Origin: Rhodoligotrophos defluvii | GTDB taxonomy: Bacteria > Pseudomonadota > Alphaproteobacteria > Rhizobiales > Im1 | Assembly (NCBI RefSeq): GCF_005281615.1 | Contig: NZ_SZZM01000001.1 | Span: forward strand, 581,228 to 645,227 | Direction: 5' to 3' | Length of the DNA stretch: 64,000 bases | Notes under the pieces: generated by a model | Database searches by the model: none | Told to the model about the DNA's origin: nothing | What the model saw: only the letters and a program-made list of their open reading frames with translations | Shown: positions 35,515-44,587 of the stretch, in pieces | Layout: every line of letters begins with the position of its first letter | Numbering within the stretch: position 1 is the first letter of the stretch | Program-made: the position numbers and the translations under genes

Positions 35515-38217
35515 TTATGACGCTTCCGCCTTCTTGCTTGGTGATACCTTCGCAGTGCTCGACCGCGTACCGGCCGCTCGGCCGGCCGGCTTTTGTCGCT
35601 TGGCGCTGCCAGCCGCGCTCTTAGGTTCGGCCTTGCCGTTGGCCTTGGCGACCTTGGCTTTGCCATTGCCGGATTTGGCGCGCGCCTTCCCGCCAGCCCC
35701 GTCACCGGCCTTCTGGGCGATGAGCTCGACCGCTTGCTCCATGGTCACCGCTTCGGGATCCAAAGCCTTGGGCAGGGTAGCATTGACCTTCCCGTATTTG
35801 ACATAAGGGCCGTAGCGACCGCTCAGCACCTGCACCGACCCGCCGCCCTGCGGGTGCTCGCCCAGCTCCTTGAGCACCTGGGGGCCGGGACGGCGGCCGC
35901 CGCGCGCTTCCTTCTCCGCCAGCAGCGCCACGGCCCGGTTGAGGCCGATGGTGAACACGTCCTCCGGCCCTTCGAGGTTGGCGTAGGTGTTGCCATGCTT
36001 CACGAATGGTCCGAAGCGGCCGAAATTTGCGGTGATCGGCTGCTTGGTCTCCGGATGCAGGCCGATCTCGCGCGGCAGGCTCAGCAGCCGCAACGCCATC
36101 TCAAGGTCCACATCCTCTATGGCGGTGCCCTTCGGGATGCTGGCCCGCTTCGGTTTCTCCTCGCCTTCTGCCGAGCCTAGCTGGACATAGGGTCCGAAGC
36201 GGCCTTCGAACAGGGTGACGTTGAGGCCGGTTTCGGGGTCCACGCCGAGCGGCAGGCCTTCGGGTGAAGCGGCCGGCGATTTCTCCTGCTCGCCATCGCC
36301 CAGCTGGCGGGTGTAGCGGCATTCCGGATAGTTGGAGCAGCCGATGAAGGCGCCGAACTTGCCCGTCTTAAGGCTGAGGCGCCCGTTGCCGCAGTTGGGG
36401 CATTGCCTGGGGTCGCCGCCGTCTTCGGTCGGCGGGAAGATGTGCGGCCCGAGGATTTCGTTGAGCTCCTCCAGCACATCCGAGACCCTGAGTTCCTGGA
36501 TGCTCTCCACCGCCCCGATAAAATCGGTCCAGAAGTCGCGGAGCACCGCCTTCCAGTCGATATCGCCATTGGAGATGCGGTCGAGCTGCTCCTCGAGGTT
36601 GGCGGTGAAATCATATTCCACATAACGCCGGAAGAAGCCTTCCAGGAAGGCGGTGACCAGGCGGCCCTTGTCCTCCGGGAGGAGGCGCTTCTTGTCGAGG
36701 CGCACATAGCCCCGGTCACGCAGGGTGGTGAGGATGGCGGTATAGGTGGAAGGCCGGCCGATGCCCAGCTCTTCCATCTTGCGGATCAGCGAGGCTTCGG
36801 TGTAGCGCGGGGGCGGCTCGGTGAAGTGCTGGACGGGCGAGAGCTTCACCAGCTCGGCTGGCTCACCCTCGCGCATGGGCGGCAGCCGGCGCCCGTCCTC
36901 GCTCTCATCCTCGTCGTCGCGCCCTTCCTGATAGAGCCTGAGAAAGCCGTCGAACCGCACCACCGAGCCGGTGGCGCGCAGCACGTGCTCGCGGCCATCG
37001 CTGCCCGTGGTGGAAATGTCGACGGTGGTCCGCTCGATCTCGGCGCTCTCCATCTGGCTGGCGATGGTCCGCTTCCAGATCAGCTCGTAGAGCCGCGCCA
37101 TGTCAGGCTCCAGAGCCCGTTCCACCTGCTGCGGGGTGCGGGCGAGGTCGGTGGGCCGAATCGCCTCGTGCGCCTCCTGGGCGTTGCGCGCCTTGGTAGT
37201 GTAGCGCCGGGGGGACTGGGGCACATAGGCCTGGCCGTAGGTCTTGCCGATGACGCTGCGGGCGGCGGTGATCGCCTCTTCCGCCATCTGCACGCCGTCG
37301 GTTCGCATATAGGTGATGAGGCCCACCGTCTCGCCGCCGATATCCACACCTTCATAGAGACGCTGCGCGAGCTGCATCGTGTGCTTGGACGAGAAGCCGA
37401 GCTTGCGGGACGCCTCCTGCTGGAGGGTGGAGGTGATGAACGGTGGCTGCGGGTTGCGCCGCGCCGGCTTGCTCTCGACGCTGCGGATGGTGAAGCGGCC
37501 GTTGCGCAGGGCGGCGACGATGCGATTGGCAGTGGTGCCATCGCCGATCTCCAGCCGGTCGAGACGGCGGCCGTCGATCTCGGCCAGGCGGGCGTCGAAC
37601 GGCTCGCCCGCCTTGGTGCGCATGGCGGCCTCGATGCTCCAGTATTCCTGGCGCTTGAAGCGCTCGATCTCGATCTCGCGGGCGCAGACGAGCCGGAGGG
37701 CGACCGATTGCACTCGCCCGGCCGAGCGCGCGCCCGGCAGCTTGCGCCACAGCACCGGCGACAGGGTGAAGCCGACGAGATAGTCCAGCGCGCGGCGGGC
37801 GAGATAGGCTTCGACCAGATCGTCATCGATCTCGCGCGGGTTGCGAATCGCTTCCGAGACCGCCGACTTCGTCACCGCGTTGAAGGCTACCCGCTCGACG
37901 CGCTTGTCCTTGAGCAGGCCCTTCTTCTTCAGCACCTCGAGGACATGCCAGGAGATGGCCTCACCCTCGCGATCCGGGTCGGTCGCCAGGATCAGCTTGG
38001 GGGAAGACTTGAGGGCGCGGGCAATGTCGTCCAGCCGCTTCTTGGCTTTGGCGTCCACCTCCCAGGACATGGCGAAGTCTTCGTCGGGACGGACGGAGCC
38101 GTCCTTCGCCGGCAGATCGCGCACATGGCCGAAGGAAGCGAGCACGGTGTAGTCGCTCCCGAGATACTTGTTGATGGTCTTGGCCTTGGCCGGCGATTCG
38201 ACGACGACAACGGTCAT
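35515..38217 (-). CDS. topA: DNA topoisomerase I
   Basis: A 900-residue type IA topoisomerase. Toprim motifs VVVESPAKAKTINKYLG at the N-terminus and ATDPDREGEAISWH near residue 80, catalytic tyrosine in GLITYMRTDG near residue 305. One four-cysteine zinc ribbon (CPNCGNGRL and GCSNYPECRY) near 590-615 is followed by topo-C repeats. The C-terminal 60 residues are a Lys/Ala-rich tail. It relaxes negative supercoils and is coupled to rnr downstream. Confidence 0.97.
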   Translation of the reverse strand: MTVVVVESPAKAKTINKYLGSDYTVLASFGHVRDLPAKDGSVRPDEDFAMSWEVDAKAKKRLDDIARALKSSPKLILATDPDREGEAISWHVLEVLKKKGLLKDKRVERVAFNAVTKSAVSEAIRNPREIDDDLVEAYLARRALDYLVGFTLSPVLWRKLPGARSAGRVQSVALRLVCAREIEIERFKRQEYWSIEAAMRTKAGEPFDARLAEIDGRRLDRLEIGDGTTANRIVAALRNGRFTIRSVESKPARRNPQPPFITSTLQQEASRKLGFSSKHTMQLAQRLYEGVDIGGETVGLITYMRTDGVQMAEEAITAARSVIGKTYGQAYVPQSPRRYTTKARNAQEAHEAIRPTDLARTPQQVERALEPDMARLYELIWKRTIASQMESAEIERTTVDISTTGSDGREHVLRATGSVVRFDGFLRLYQEGRDDEDESEDGRRLPPMREGEPAELVKLSPVQHFTEPPPRYTEASLIRKMEELGIGRPSTYTAILTTLRDRGYVRLDKKRLLPEDKGRLVTAFLEGFFRRYVEYDFTANLEEQLDRISNGDIDWKAVLRDFWTDFIGAVESIQELRVSDVLEELNEILGPHIFPPTEDGGDPRQCPNCGNGRLSLKTGKFGAFIGCSNYPECRYTRQLGDGEQEKSPAASPEGLPLGVDPETGLNVTLFEGRFGPYVQLGSAEGEEKPKRASIPKGTAIEDVDLEMALRLLSLPREIGLHPETKQPITANFGRFGPFVKHGNTYANLEGPEDVFTIGLNRAVALLAEKEARGGRRPGPQVLKELGEHPQGGGSVQVLSGRYGPYVKYGKVNATLPKALDPEAVTMEQAVELIAQKAGDGAGGKARAKSGNGKAKVAKANGKAEPKSAAGSAKRQKPAGRAAGTRSSTAKVSPSKKAEAS

Positions 38218-38663
38218 GAAGCTTCCAGTCAGAGATTAGCAGGCTTTGCTGCTCGCGATCGGACTAGACTCCAAGGAGGCCAGCCTCGATGCGGTTCAGC
38301 GGATCGAAATGGCTATGCAGCAACCAAACCGCAAGCCCTGTCGAGCAAAACGGCATCGCCGCTCATACCGGTTGAACCGGGTTCCGGCAAGCCGGCGCAT
38401 TTTTCCGAACCCTTTTTGACAAGCGTCGGCCATGTTCCGAAGCCACACTCCGGGCTTAAGCAAGTTGCCCATCCAGCCCAAACCGAAATAGCGGATGTGT
38501 TGGGGAAGGTTGTCTCCTTCCGCGATTATTATACGCTCATGACAATCACTGGTTGGGTGTACGATCTCTTGCGGTGTGTGGCGGCCGGGGGTTGATCCGG
38601 CCGCCAGGAACCAGGATGCGCCCCAATCGGGGCGCATGTCTTAATGGAAACGAGGCGCGGATA
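38218..38663. other. Gene-free stretch with two strong hairpins, candidate structured RNA
   Basis: 446 nt between topA and the small gene at 38664, with no gene seen. Near its right end are two perfect 9-bp hairpins in a row: GGCGGCCGG/CCGGCCGCC (38580-38588, 38597-38605) and ATGCGCCCC/GGGGCGCAT (38616-38624, 38629-38637). An A+T-rich TATTATACG at about 38527-38535 could be a -10 region for a rightward transcript of about 100 nt. It may be a small RNA or a leader of the downstream gene. The left part should hold the topA promoter. Confidence 0.45.
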
Positions 38664-38972
38664 ATGACAACAAAGCCTTATGTGTTTGCGACGGCAGGTC
38701 AGGCGGCGTTCGGCACTGAACCGGGCTCCAGCAGAGGGGCATCGGCCAGCCGGCGTCCCGCACCCATGCGGCCGACGCCGCCCGGCGGGCAGTGCGATGC
38801 GGCGGTGGTGGAATATATCGCCGACATGGCGCTGTCCCTGCGGGATATGTCGGCGGAGGCGAACCAGCCCTTCCTGGGCTATCTTCTGGAAATGGTGTTC
38901 CAGGAAGCCCATAACGAGGCGCTGAAGCTGCGGTTTGCCGCGGCCAAGCAATGCGCGGTGCATCAGGCCTGA
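38664..38972 (+). CDS. Conserved small hypothetical protein
   Basis: 102 residues, family not recognised. A Pro/Ala-rich first half is followed by a helical C-terminal half: VVEYIADMALSLRDMSAEAN and FLGYLLEMVFQEAHNEALK. No signal peptide or membrane span. The C-terminal helices look like a conserved cytosolic domain. It is convergent with dprA (6-nt gap) and preceded by two strong hairpins. Confidence 0.7.
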   Translation: MTTKPYVFATAGQAAFGTEPGSSRGASASRRPAPMRPTPPGGQCDAAVVEYIADMALSLRDMSAEANQPFLGYLLEMVFQEAHNEALKLRFAAAKQCAVHQA

Positions 38973-38978
38973 CCGGTC

Positions 38979-40136
38979 TCAAGCGTCGATGGCCTCCACG
39001 CGCAGCACCACCATGCGGCCGTCGGCGCGGCTGAGCTTGCCGGCAAGCTCGAGTTCCAGCAGCACCACGTGGAGCACGCCCAGGTCGACGCCGGCCTCGC
39101 GGATCAGCACATCGAGCGGGATGGGCGTCGTGCCGAGCAAGCTGATGATCCGGCGGCGGTCGGCCTCGGCAATTTCCGGCTCCTGCGGCTCCGGCTCCGG
39201 CATGCCGCTGAGCGGCTGCGCTTGGCGGTCATCATGCCCGGCAAAGCCGCCGTCCTTGGGCGGCTTCGCCATGGGATCCAGCGCCTCGGCCACATCCTTG
39301 GCGGATGTGACCAGCATGGCGCCGCGCCGAATCAGACCGTTGGTACCGGCGGCGCGCGGGTCGAGCGGCGAACCCGGGACGGCGAAGACCTCGCGGCCCT
39401 GCTCGACCGCCAGCCGGGCGGTGATCAATGACCCCGAGCGTTCCGCCGCCTCCACCACGACCACGCCGAGGGCGAGCCCGGCGATCAGCCGGTTGCGGCG
39501 GGGGAAGTGCTTGGCCTGGGGCTGGGTGCCCGGCATCATTTCGGTGAGGAGCAGGCCCTTCTCGCCGATTTCTGCGGCAAGGGCCGCATTCTCGGGCGGG
39601 TAAATCACATCGATGCCGCCGGCCAGCACCGCGATGGTGCCGGTTGCAAGGCTCGCCTCATGGGCGGCTGTGTCGATGCCGCGGGCGAGACCGGACACGA
39701 CAGCGAAGCCCATGTGGCCGAGGTCGGCGGCGAAACGGCGGGCCAGGGTGCGTCCGGCGGCGGACGCATTGCGCGAGCCGACGATCGCCACAGCCGCCTT
39801 CTCCAGAAGCGCGGCTTGACCCTTCACGCAGATCAGCGGCGGTGCCGCATCGAGAGCGCGCAGCAGGGCAGGGTAGCCCGGGTCGCGATGGGCGATGAAA
39901 CGTGCGCCGGCGCGCTCGGCGGCCTCAAGCAGCCGCTCGGCCTGTTCCAGCGAGCACAGACGCAAAGGCCCCCTATGGCCGCCGCGGGCCGACAGCTCCG
40001 GTAGCTTCTCCAGCGCACGCCGCGCCGAGCGATAGCGTTCCATGAGGGCGTGGAAGGTCGCCGGCCCAACGTTCTCGCTGTTGGACAGGCGCAGCCAGTC
40101 GAGCAGTTCGGCCCGCGATATCGATTCCTTCGCCAT
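38979..40136 (-). CDS. dprA: DNA-processing protein DprA
   Basis: 385 residues. Rossmann-like DprA/Smf core with VAIVGSRNASAAGRTLA, VVSGLARGIDTAAHEASL, FPRRNRLIAGLA and RSGSLITARLAVEQGREVFAVPG. The C-terminal winged helix (LDVLIREAGVDLGVLHVVLLELELAGKL) is present. It loads RecA on incoming single-stranded DNA. It follows plsY by 63 nt on the same strand. Confidence 0.95.
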   Translation of the reverse strand: MAKESISRAELLDWLRLSNSENVGPATFHALMERYRSARRALEKLPELSARGGHRGPLRLCSLEQAERLLEAAERAGARFIAHRDPGYPALLRALDAAPPLICVKGQAALLEKAAVAIVGSRNASAAGRTLARRFAADLGHMGFAVVSGLARGIDTAAHEASLATGTIAVLAGGIDVIYPPENAALAAEIGEKGLLLTEMMPGTQPQAKHFPRRNRLIAGLALGVVVVEAAERSGSLITARLAVEQGREVFAVPGSPLDPRAAGTNGLIRRGAMLVTSAKDVAEALDPMAKPPKDGGFAGHDDRQAQPLSGMPEPEPQEPEIAEADRRRIISLLGTTPIPLDVLIREAGVDLGVLHVVLLELELAGKLSRADGRMVVLRVEAIDA

Positions 40137-40199
40137 GACGCCCCCCGGTCGCCAGGGTGCCTTTCGTCAAGATGAAAGCACCCGCCCCACGGCCTTGCG

Positions 40200-40808
40200 T
40201 CACTTGCCGAGCTTGATCTTGGATTCCTCGCCGCGCCACAACCGTGCGATGTTCTCGTGGTGGGCGGCGATGACAATCAATCCCATGATGACGGCGGTGA
40301 GGCCAGGCCAGCTGCCATCAGATGCCGCGCAGGCCACCGCTGTCAACGCCGTTGCGGTCATGCCGCCCATGGAGGAGTAGCGGGTGACGTAGACGACCGC
40401 GATCCACAGCACGAGGAAAAGCAGCCCGAGCGGCCAGGCAAAGCCGAACATGACGCCCAGAAAGGTGGCAACGCCTTTGCCGCCTTTGAATCGCAGCCAT
40501 ACTGGAAACAGATGGCCGAGAAAGGCGGCCAACCCTGCCACGGCCGCGCCTTCCGGGCCCCAGCGCCAGCCGACCAGCACCGGGAGCGTGCCCTTCAGCG
40601 CATCGGCCACCAGGGTCGCGGCGGCGAGCATCTTGGAGCCGGTGCGCAGCACGTTGGTGGTGCCGATGTTGCCGGAGCCGATCTGCCTGATATCGCCGTG
40701 GCCAGCGAACCGGGTGATGATCAGGCCGAAGGGGATCGACCCGCAGAGATAGCCGAACAGGGCCAGCAATGCCGCAGACGCAAGGGGGAGTGACCAGGTT
40801 AGGTCCAT
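40200..40808 (-). CDS. plsY: Glycerol-3-phosphate acyltransferase PlsY
   Basis: A 202-residue inner-membrane protein with about five spans. Conserved loops are GSIPFGLIITRF, GSGNIGTTNVLR and FKGGKGVATFLG. It transfers the acyl group of acyl-phosphate to glycerol-3-phosphate, the first step of phospholipid synthesis. It lies 10 nt from the pyrC-like gene. Confidence 0.95.
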   Translation of the reverse strand: MDLTWSLPLASAALLALFGYLCGSIPFGLIITRFAGHGDIRQIGSGNIGTTNVLRTGSKMLAAATLVADALKGTLPVLVGWRWGPEGAAVAGLAAFLGHLFPVWLRFKGGKGVATFLGVMFGFAWPLGLLFLVLWIAVVYVTRYSSMGGMTATALTAVACAASDGSWPGLTAVIMGLIVIAAHHENIARLWRGEESKIKLGK

Positions 40809-40818
40809 GGGGCTTGGC

Positions 40819-42141
40819 TCACGCCGTGCTGCGGGCGAAGACGAGGTGGCCTGCGACCACCGTCTGCACCACGCAGCCCTCCAGCACCCGGTGCTCGAAA
40901 GGCGAATTCTTCGACTTGGATTTGAGCGTCTCGGCCTCGACGCGCCAAGACTGGTGCGGCGCGACCAAGGCGAGGTCGGCGGGCGCGCCGGGGCGAAGGC
41001 TGCCGATGCCGAGCCGCAAGATACGGGCGGGCGCCGTGCTCAGCGCATCGATCAAGCGGGGCAGAGGCACAGCGCCGTCATGAACGAGCCCGAGCAGGGC
41101 CGGCAGCATGGTCTCAAGCCCGATGGCCCCGAATTCCGCCTCGCTGAACGGCAGCCGCTTGGTGTCGGGCTCCTGTGGATCATGGCTCGATACGATCACG
41201 TCGATTGTGCCGGCCGCAACGCCCGCCACCAGCGCCTGCCGGTCCGCTTCGGTGCGCAAGGGGGGCGCCAGCTTGAAGAAGGTGCGGTAGGCGCCGATGT
41301 CGTTCTCGTTCAGCACGAGATGATTGACGGAGACGCCGCAGGTGACAGGCAGCCCTCGCGCCTTGGCTTGGGCGATGAGCTCGACAGAGGCCGCGCAGGA
41401 GATCTGCGCCGCGTGATAGCGGGCGCCGGTGAGCTCGACCAGGCGCAGGTCGCGCTCCAGCATGATGACCTCGGCGGCGGTGGGAATGCCCGGCAGGCCC
41501 AGGCGGCTTGCGACCTCGCCCTCGTTCATCACGCCGCCGGCGGCGAGCTCCCGCTCCTCCACGTGCTGCACCACCAGCATGTCGAAATCGCGGGCATAGG
41601 AGAGGGCGCGGCGCAGCACCCGGGCGTTGGTGACACAGCGGTTGCCGTCCGTGACCGCCACGGCGCCGGCCTCCTGCAGCAGGCCGATCTCGGTCATCTG
41701 CTCGCCGGCCAGTTTCTTGGTCAGCGCCGCCATTGGCGCCACGCGAACGATGGCCGTGTCGCGCGCGCGCCGCAGAATGAAATCGACCAGGGCGGCATCG
41801 TCGATCACCGGGTCGGTGTTCGGCATGACAATGATGGTGGTGACCCCACCGGCCGCGGCGGCTTCGGAGGCGGAGGCGAGGGTCTCCCGGTGCTCGGCGC
41901 CGGGCTCGCCGGTGAACACGCGCATGTCCACCAAGCCCGGCACGAGGATGAGGCCGCTGGCGTCGATATGCGGAATGTCGCCGAGGCCGTCCGGCACGAC
42001 CTCGGGCCCGCAGGCGGCGACCTGGCCGCCATCGACGAGAATGCCGCCTCTGCCCTGCATTCCAGCGGAGGGATCGACGATCTCGGCATTAACATAGGCG
42101 TAGGGGCCCTGGGCCGGTGGCAAGATGATCGCCGCGCTCAT
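40819..42141 (-). CDS. Dihydroorotase-like protein lacking metal ligands (PyrX-type)
   Basis: 440 residues of the class-I dihydroorotase fold. Active enzymes have H-x-H in the PGLVDMHVHLREPG segment; here it reads [10 protein letters not shown], so both histidines and the substrate arginine are gone. The later HVCH-type motif is YHAAQIS and the DHAPH-type motif is SSHDPQEP. It is therefore most likely a non-catalytic partner needed for aspartate carbamoyltransferase assembly, as described for pseudomonad PyrC'. It overlaps pyrB by 4 nt (ATGA). A catalytic dihydroorotase should exist elsewhere in the genome. Confidence 0.88.
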   Translation of the reverse strand: MSAAIILPPAQGPYAYVNAEIVDPSAGMQGRGGILVDGGQVAACGPEVVPDGLGDIPHIDASGLILVPGLVDMRVFTGEPGAEHRETLASASEAAAAGGVTTIIVMPNTDPVIDDAALVDFILRRARDTAIVRVAPMAALTKKLAGEQMTEIGLLQEAGAVAVTDGNRCVTNARVLRRALSYARDFDMLVVQHVEERELAAGGVMNEGEVASRLGLPGIPTAAEVIMLERDLRLVELTGARYHAAQISCAASVELIAQAKARGLPVTCGVSVNHLVLNENDIGAYRTFFKLAPPLRTEADRQALVAGVAAGTIDVIVSSHDPQEPDTKRLPFSEAEFGAIGLETMLPALLGLVHDGAVPLPRLIDALSTAPARILRLGIGSLRPGAPADLALVAPHQSWRVEAETLKSKSKNSPFEHRVLEGCVVQTVVAGHLVFARSTA

Positions 42142-43172
42142 GGCTCAGGTCCGCCTTGCGTATAAGCGCCGATGGCCGGGTCGCGGCGTCCATGGAAGCC
42201 AGGCGGAGACGATGGCGGGGCGCTCGGCAGGTTGCGTGCCAGCGCATCGAGCACGGCCATGCGAACGGCGACCCCCATCTCCACCTGTTCGCGGATGACG
42301 CTTTGCACACCGTCGGCCACGGCGCTGTCGATCTCAACCCCGCGATTCATCGGGCCGGGATGCATGACCAGCGCATCCGGCTTGGCATGGGCGAGCTTGG
42401 CCGCGTCCAGGCCGAAATAGCGATAATATTCCCGCACCGACGGCACGAAGGCGCCGTTCATGCGCTCGAGCTGCAGGCGCAGCATCATCACGATATCGCA
42501 ATCCTTGAGGCCGTCCTCCATGCGGGAAAAGACCTGCACGCCGAACCGCTCGATTGCGTAGGGCAAGAGCGACCGGGGCGCTATCACCCGCACGCTGGCG
42601 CCGAGCAGCTGCAGCAGCAGGATGTTGGAGCGGGCCACCCGGCTGTGCAGGATGTCGCCGCTGATCGCGACGGTAAGACCCTCGATATTGCCCTTGCGGC
42701 GGCGGATGGTCAGCGCGTCCAGCAGGGCCTGGGTGGGATGCTCATGGGCGCCGTCGCCGGCGTTGATGACGGCACAGCCTACCTTCTGCGCGAGCAGCTC
42801 GGCCGCCCCGGCGGAGGAGTGGCGCATCACCAGGAGGTCGGGATGCATGGCATTGAGGGTCACGGCCGTGTCCAGCAGGGTTTCGCCCTTGGACACGGAC
42901 GAGCCCTTCACCGACATGTTCATCACGTCGGCACCGAGCCGCTTGCCCGCCAGCTCGAACGAGCTCTGGGTCCTGGTGGACGGCTCGAAGAACAGGTTGA
43001 TCTGGGTGCGCCCGCGCAGGACGGACTGTTTCTTCTCACCCTGCCGATTGAGCTCCACATAGCTGTCGGCCAGGTCGAGCAGCTGCATGACTTCCGACGC
43101 CGATAAGCCATCGATGCCCAGCAGATGCGGCTGAGAGAGGATCGGCGCGGGTTGGACGGTGTCGGGACTCAT
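42138..43172 (-). CDS. pyrB: Aspartate carbamoyltransferase catalytic subunit
   Basis: 344 residues. Carbamoyl-phosphate motif [20 protein letters not shown] near residue 62, [18 protein letters not shown] near 140, and [11 protein letters not shown] near 270. It catalyses the first committed step of pyrimidine synthesis. The C-terminal 25 residues are a Pro/Gly-rich tail. No ribosome binding site is seen before the ATG; the promoter appears to lie so close that the mRNA is nearly leaderless. Confidence 0.96.
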   Translation of the reverse strand: MSPDTVQPAPILSQPHLLGIDGLSASEVMQLLDLADSYVELNRQGEKKQSVLRGRTQINLFFEPSTRTQSSFELAGKRLGADVMNMSVKGSSVSKGETLLDTAVTLNAMHPDLLVMRHSSAGAAELLAQKVGCAVINAGDGAHEHPTQALLDALTIRRRKGNIEGLTVAISGDILHSRVARSNILLLQLLGASVRVIAPRSLLPYAIERFGVQVFSRMEDGLKDCDIVMMLRLQLERMNGAFVPSVREYYRYFGLDAAKLAHAKPDALVMHPGPMNRGVEIDSAVADGVQSVIREQVEMGVAVRMAVLDALARNLPSAPPSSPPGFHGRRDPAIGAYTQGGPEP

Positions 43173-43180
43173 TTAAAGTT

Positions 43181-43212
43181 GGTTCTATAGAACCGGCTTG
43201 TGCCTGCTTCAA
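43181..43212 (-). promoter_or_regulatory. pyrB promoter overlapped by a 14-bp palindrome
   Basis: On the minus strand, TTGAAG (43207-43212) and TATAGA (43184-43189) are separated by exactly 17 nt. GGTTCTATAGAACC, a perfect palindrome at 43181-43194, covers the -10 box. The predicted start of transcription is about 5 nt before the pyrB ATG (43172). Confidence 0.55.
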
Positions 43213-43237
43213 GACGCTTGCATGAGAAATGCCGCGG

Positions 43238-43741
43238 CTAATTGCGTGGACGGCTATTGTCGGCAAAGAGCCGGAGTCGATCGAGCACGCCTTGCAGGAT
43301 GTAGGCAGCCGCGAGCTTGTCGACGACCTCCGCCCGCCGGGCGCGGCTCGAATCCGCTTCAAGCAGCGTGCGGGTCACGGCGGCGGTGGACAGGCGCTCG
43401 TCCCACAGCAGGATGGGTAGCGGGGTGAGTTGCGCAAGATTGCGCATGAAGGCGCGTGTCGCCTGGGCGCGTGGCCCCTCGGTCCCGTTCATGTTGACCG
43501 GGAGCCCGAGCACGATGCCGCCCGCCGGCTCTTCGCTCAGGATGGCGAGCAAGCGCGCGGCGTCGTGGGTGAACTTGGTGCGCCGGATGGTTTCGCGCGG
43601 GCTGGCGATCGTGCGGGTTGCATCCGACATCGCCACGCCGATCGTCTTTGTGCCGAGATCAAGCCCCATCAGGCGCGCGCCCGGTTCAAGCAGGCGGCCG
43701 AACGCCTCTATGGTCAGATCACCCGCCGTTCTGCTGCTCAT
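43238..43741 (-). CDS. ruvX: YqgF/RuvX-family RNase H-fold protein
   Basis: 167 residues: [16 protein letters not shown] with the first catalytic Asp near residue 25, [23 protein letters not shown], and [11 protein letters not shown]. Family members act as a Holliday-junction resolvase or in 16S rRNA 5' processing. It lies upstream of pyrB on the same strand and is divergent from the UPF0173 hydrolase. Confidence 0.93.
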   Translation of the reverse strand: MSSRTAGDLTIEAFGRLLEPGARLMGLDLGTKTIGVAMSDATRTIASPRETIRRTKFTHDAARLLAILSEEPAGGIVLGLPVNMNGTEGPRAQATRAFMRNLAQLTPLPILLWDERLSTAAVTRTLLEADSSRARRAEVVDKLAAAYILQGVLDRLRLFADNSRPRN

Positions 43742-43880
43742 GGCACTCCGATAAGCTCATGGTTGAAAAGCCGGATGCTTCCGCTAGGTTGGCTTGGTCC
43801 TGGAGCGGAGCTGCCGTCGGGCCTTGCACGACCGTGCGGTTCCCGCTCTTCCTTGCCACAGAGATGATTGGGATCCGCAC

Positions 43881-44573
43881 ATGAAAATCACCTGGCTCGG
43901 GCATTCCGCTTTCCGTATCGAGACCGGATCGAGCGTTCTGCTGATCGATCCCTTCCTCGCGGCGTTCAATGGGGATGCGGCCCAGGCGACGCGAGGCACG
44001 ACCCATATCGCCCTGACGCACGGCCATGACGACCACGTGGGCGATACCGTCTCCATTGCCAAGGCCAACAACGCGACCGTCATCGCAGTCTACGAGCTCG
44101 CCGTCTACCTCCAGAACAAGGGGGCGCCGGCGGCCGAATATGCCAATACGGGTGGCACGATCACCACGCCGGATTTCGATGTGACGTTCGTGCGGGCGGA
44201 CCACTCCTCCTCCACCACCGGCAGCAACGGGGACACGATCTATCTCGGCAACCCCTGCGGCCTGGTGGTCACGACCCGCGAGGGCAAGACCATCTACCAC
44301 ATGGGCGATACCGACATCTTCAGCGACATGGCGCTGATCGCCGAGATCCACAAGCCCGACATCGGCATCGTCCCCATAGGCGACCGTTTCACCATGGGCC
44401 CCAAGGTGGCGGCGCTGGCCTGCACCAAGTTCTTCGATTTCTCCGTGATCCTGCCTGCGCACTACAAGACGTTCCCGCTATTGGTTCAATCACCTGATTC
44501 CTTCATTGAGGCGCTCGGGCCGCAAGGAAACAAGGTGAACGCCCTGGCGAGCGGCGAGAGCATCACGGTGTAG
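43881..44573 (+). CDS. UPF0173 metal-dependent hydrolase
   Basis: A 230-residue metallo-beta-lactamase-fold protein. Metal motif THGHDDHVGD near residue 55 (H-x-H-x-D-H), then YHMGDTDIFSDMALI and PAHYKTFPLL. The start at 43881 (MKITWLGHSAF) is the standard family start. The substrate is unknown. The gene is followed at 14 nt by the GNAT gene. Confidence 0.93.
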   Translation: MKITWLGHSAFRIETGSSVLLIDPFLAAFNGDAAQATRGTTHIALTHGHDDHVGDTVSIAKANNATVIAVYELAVYLQNKGAPAAEYANTGGTITTPDFDVTFVRADHSSSTTGSNGDTIYLGNPCGLVVTTREGKTIYHMGDTDIFSDMALIAEIHKPDIGIVPIGDRFTMGPKVAALACTKFFDFSVILPAHYKTFPLLVQSPDSFIEALGPQGNKVNALASGESITV

Positions 44574-44587
44574 GGCGGTCCCACGTC

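Noticed and set aside
36403-38595. A 730-codon plus-strand open frame opposite topA
   Set aside because: Antisense shadow; the minus strand carries full topoisomerase I with all motifs.
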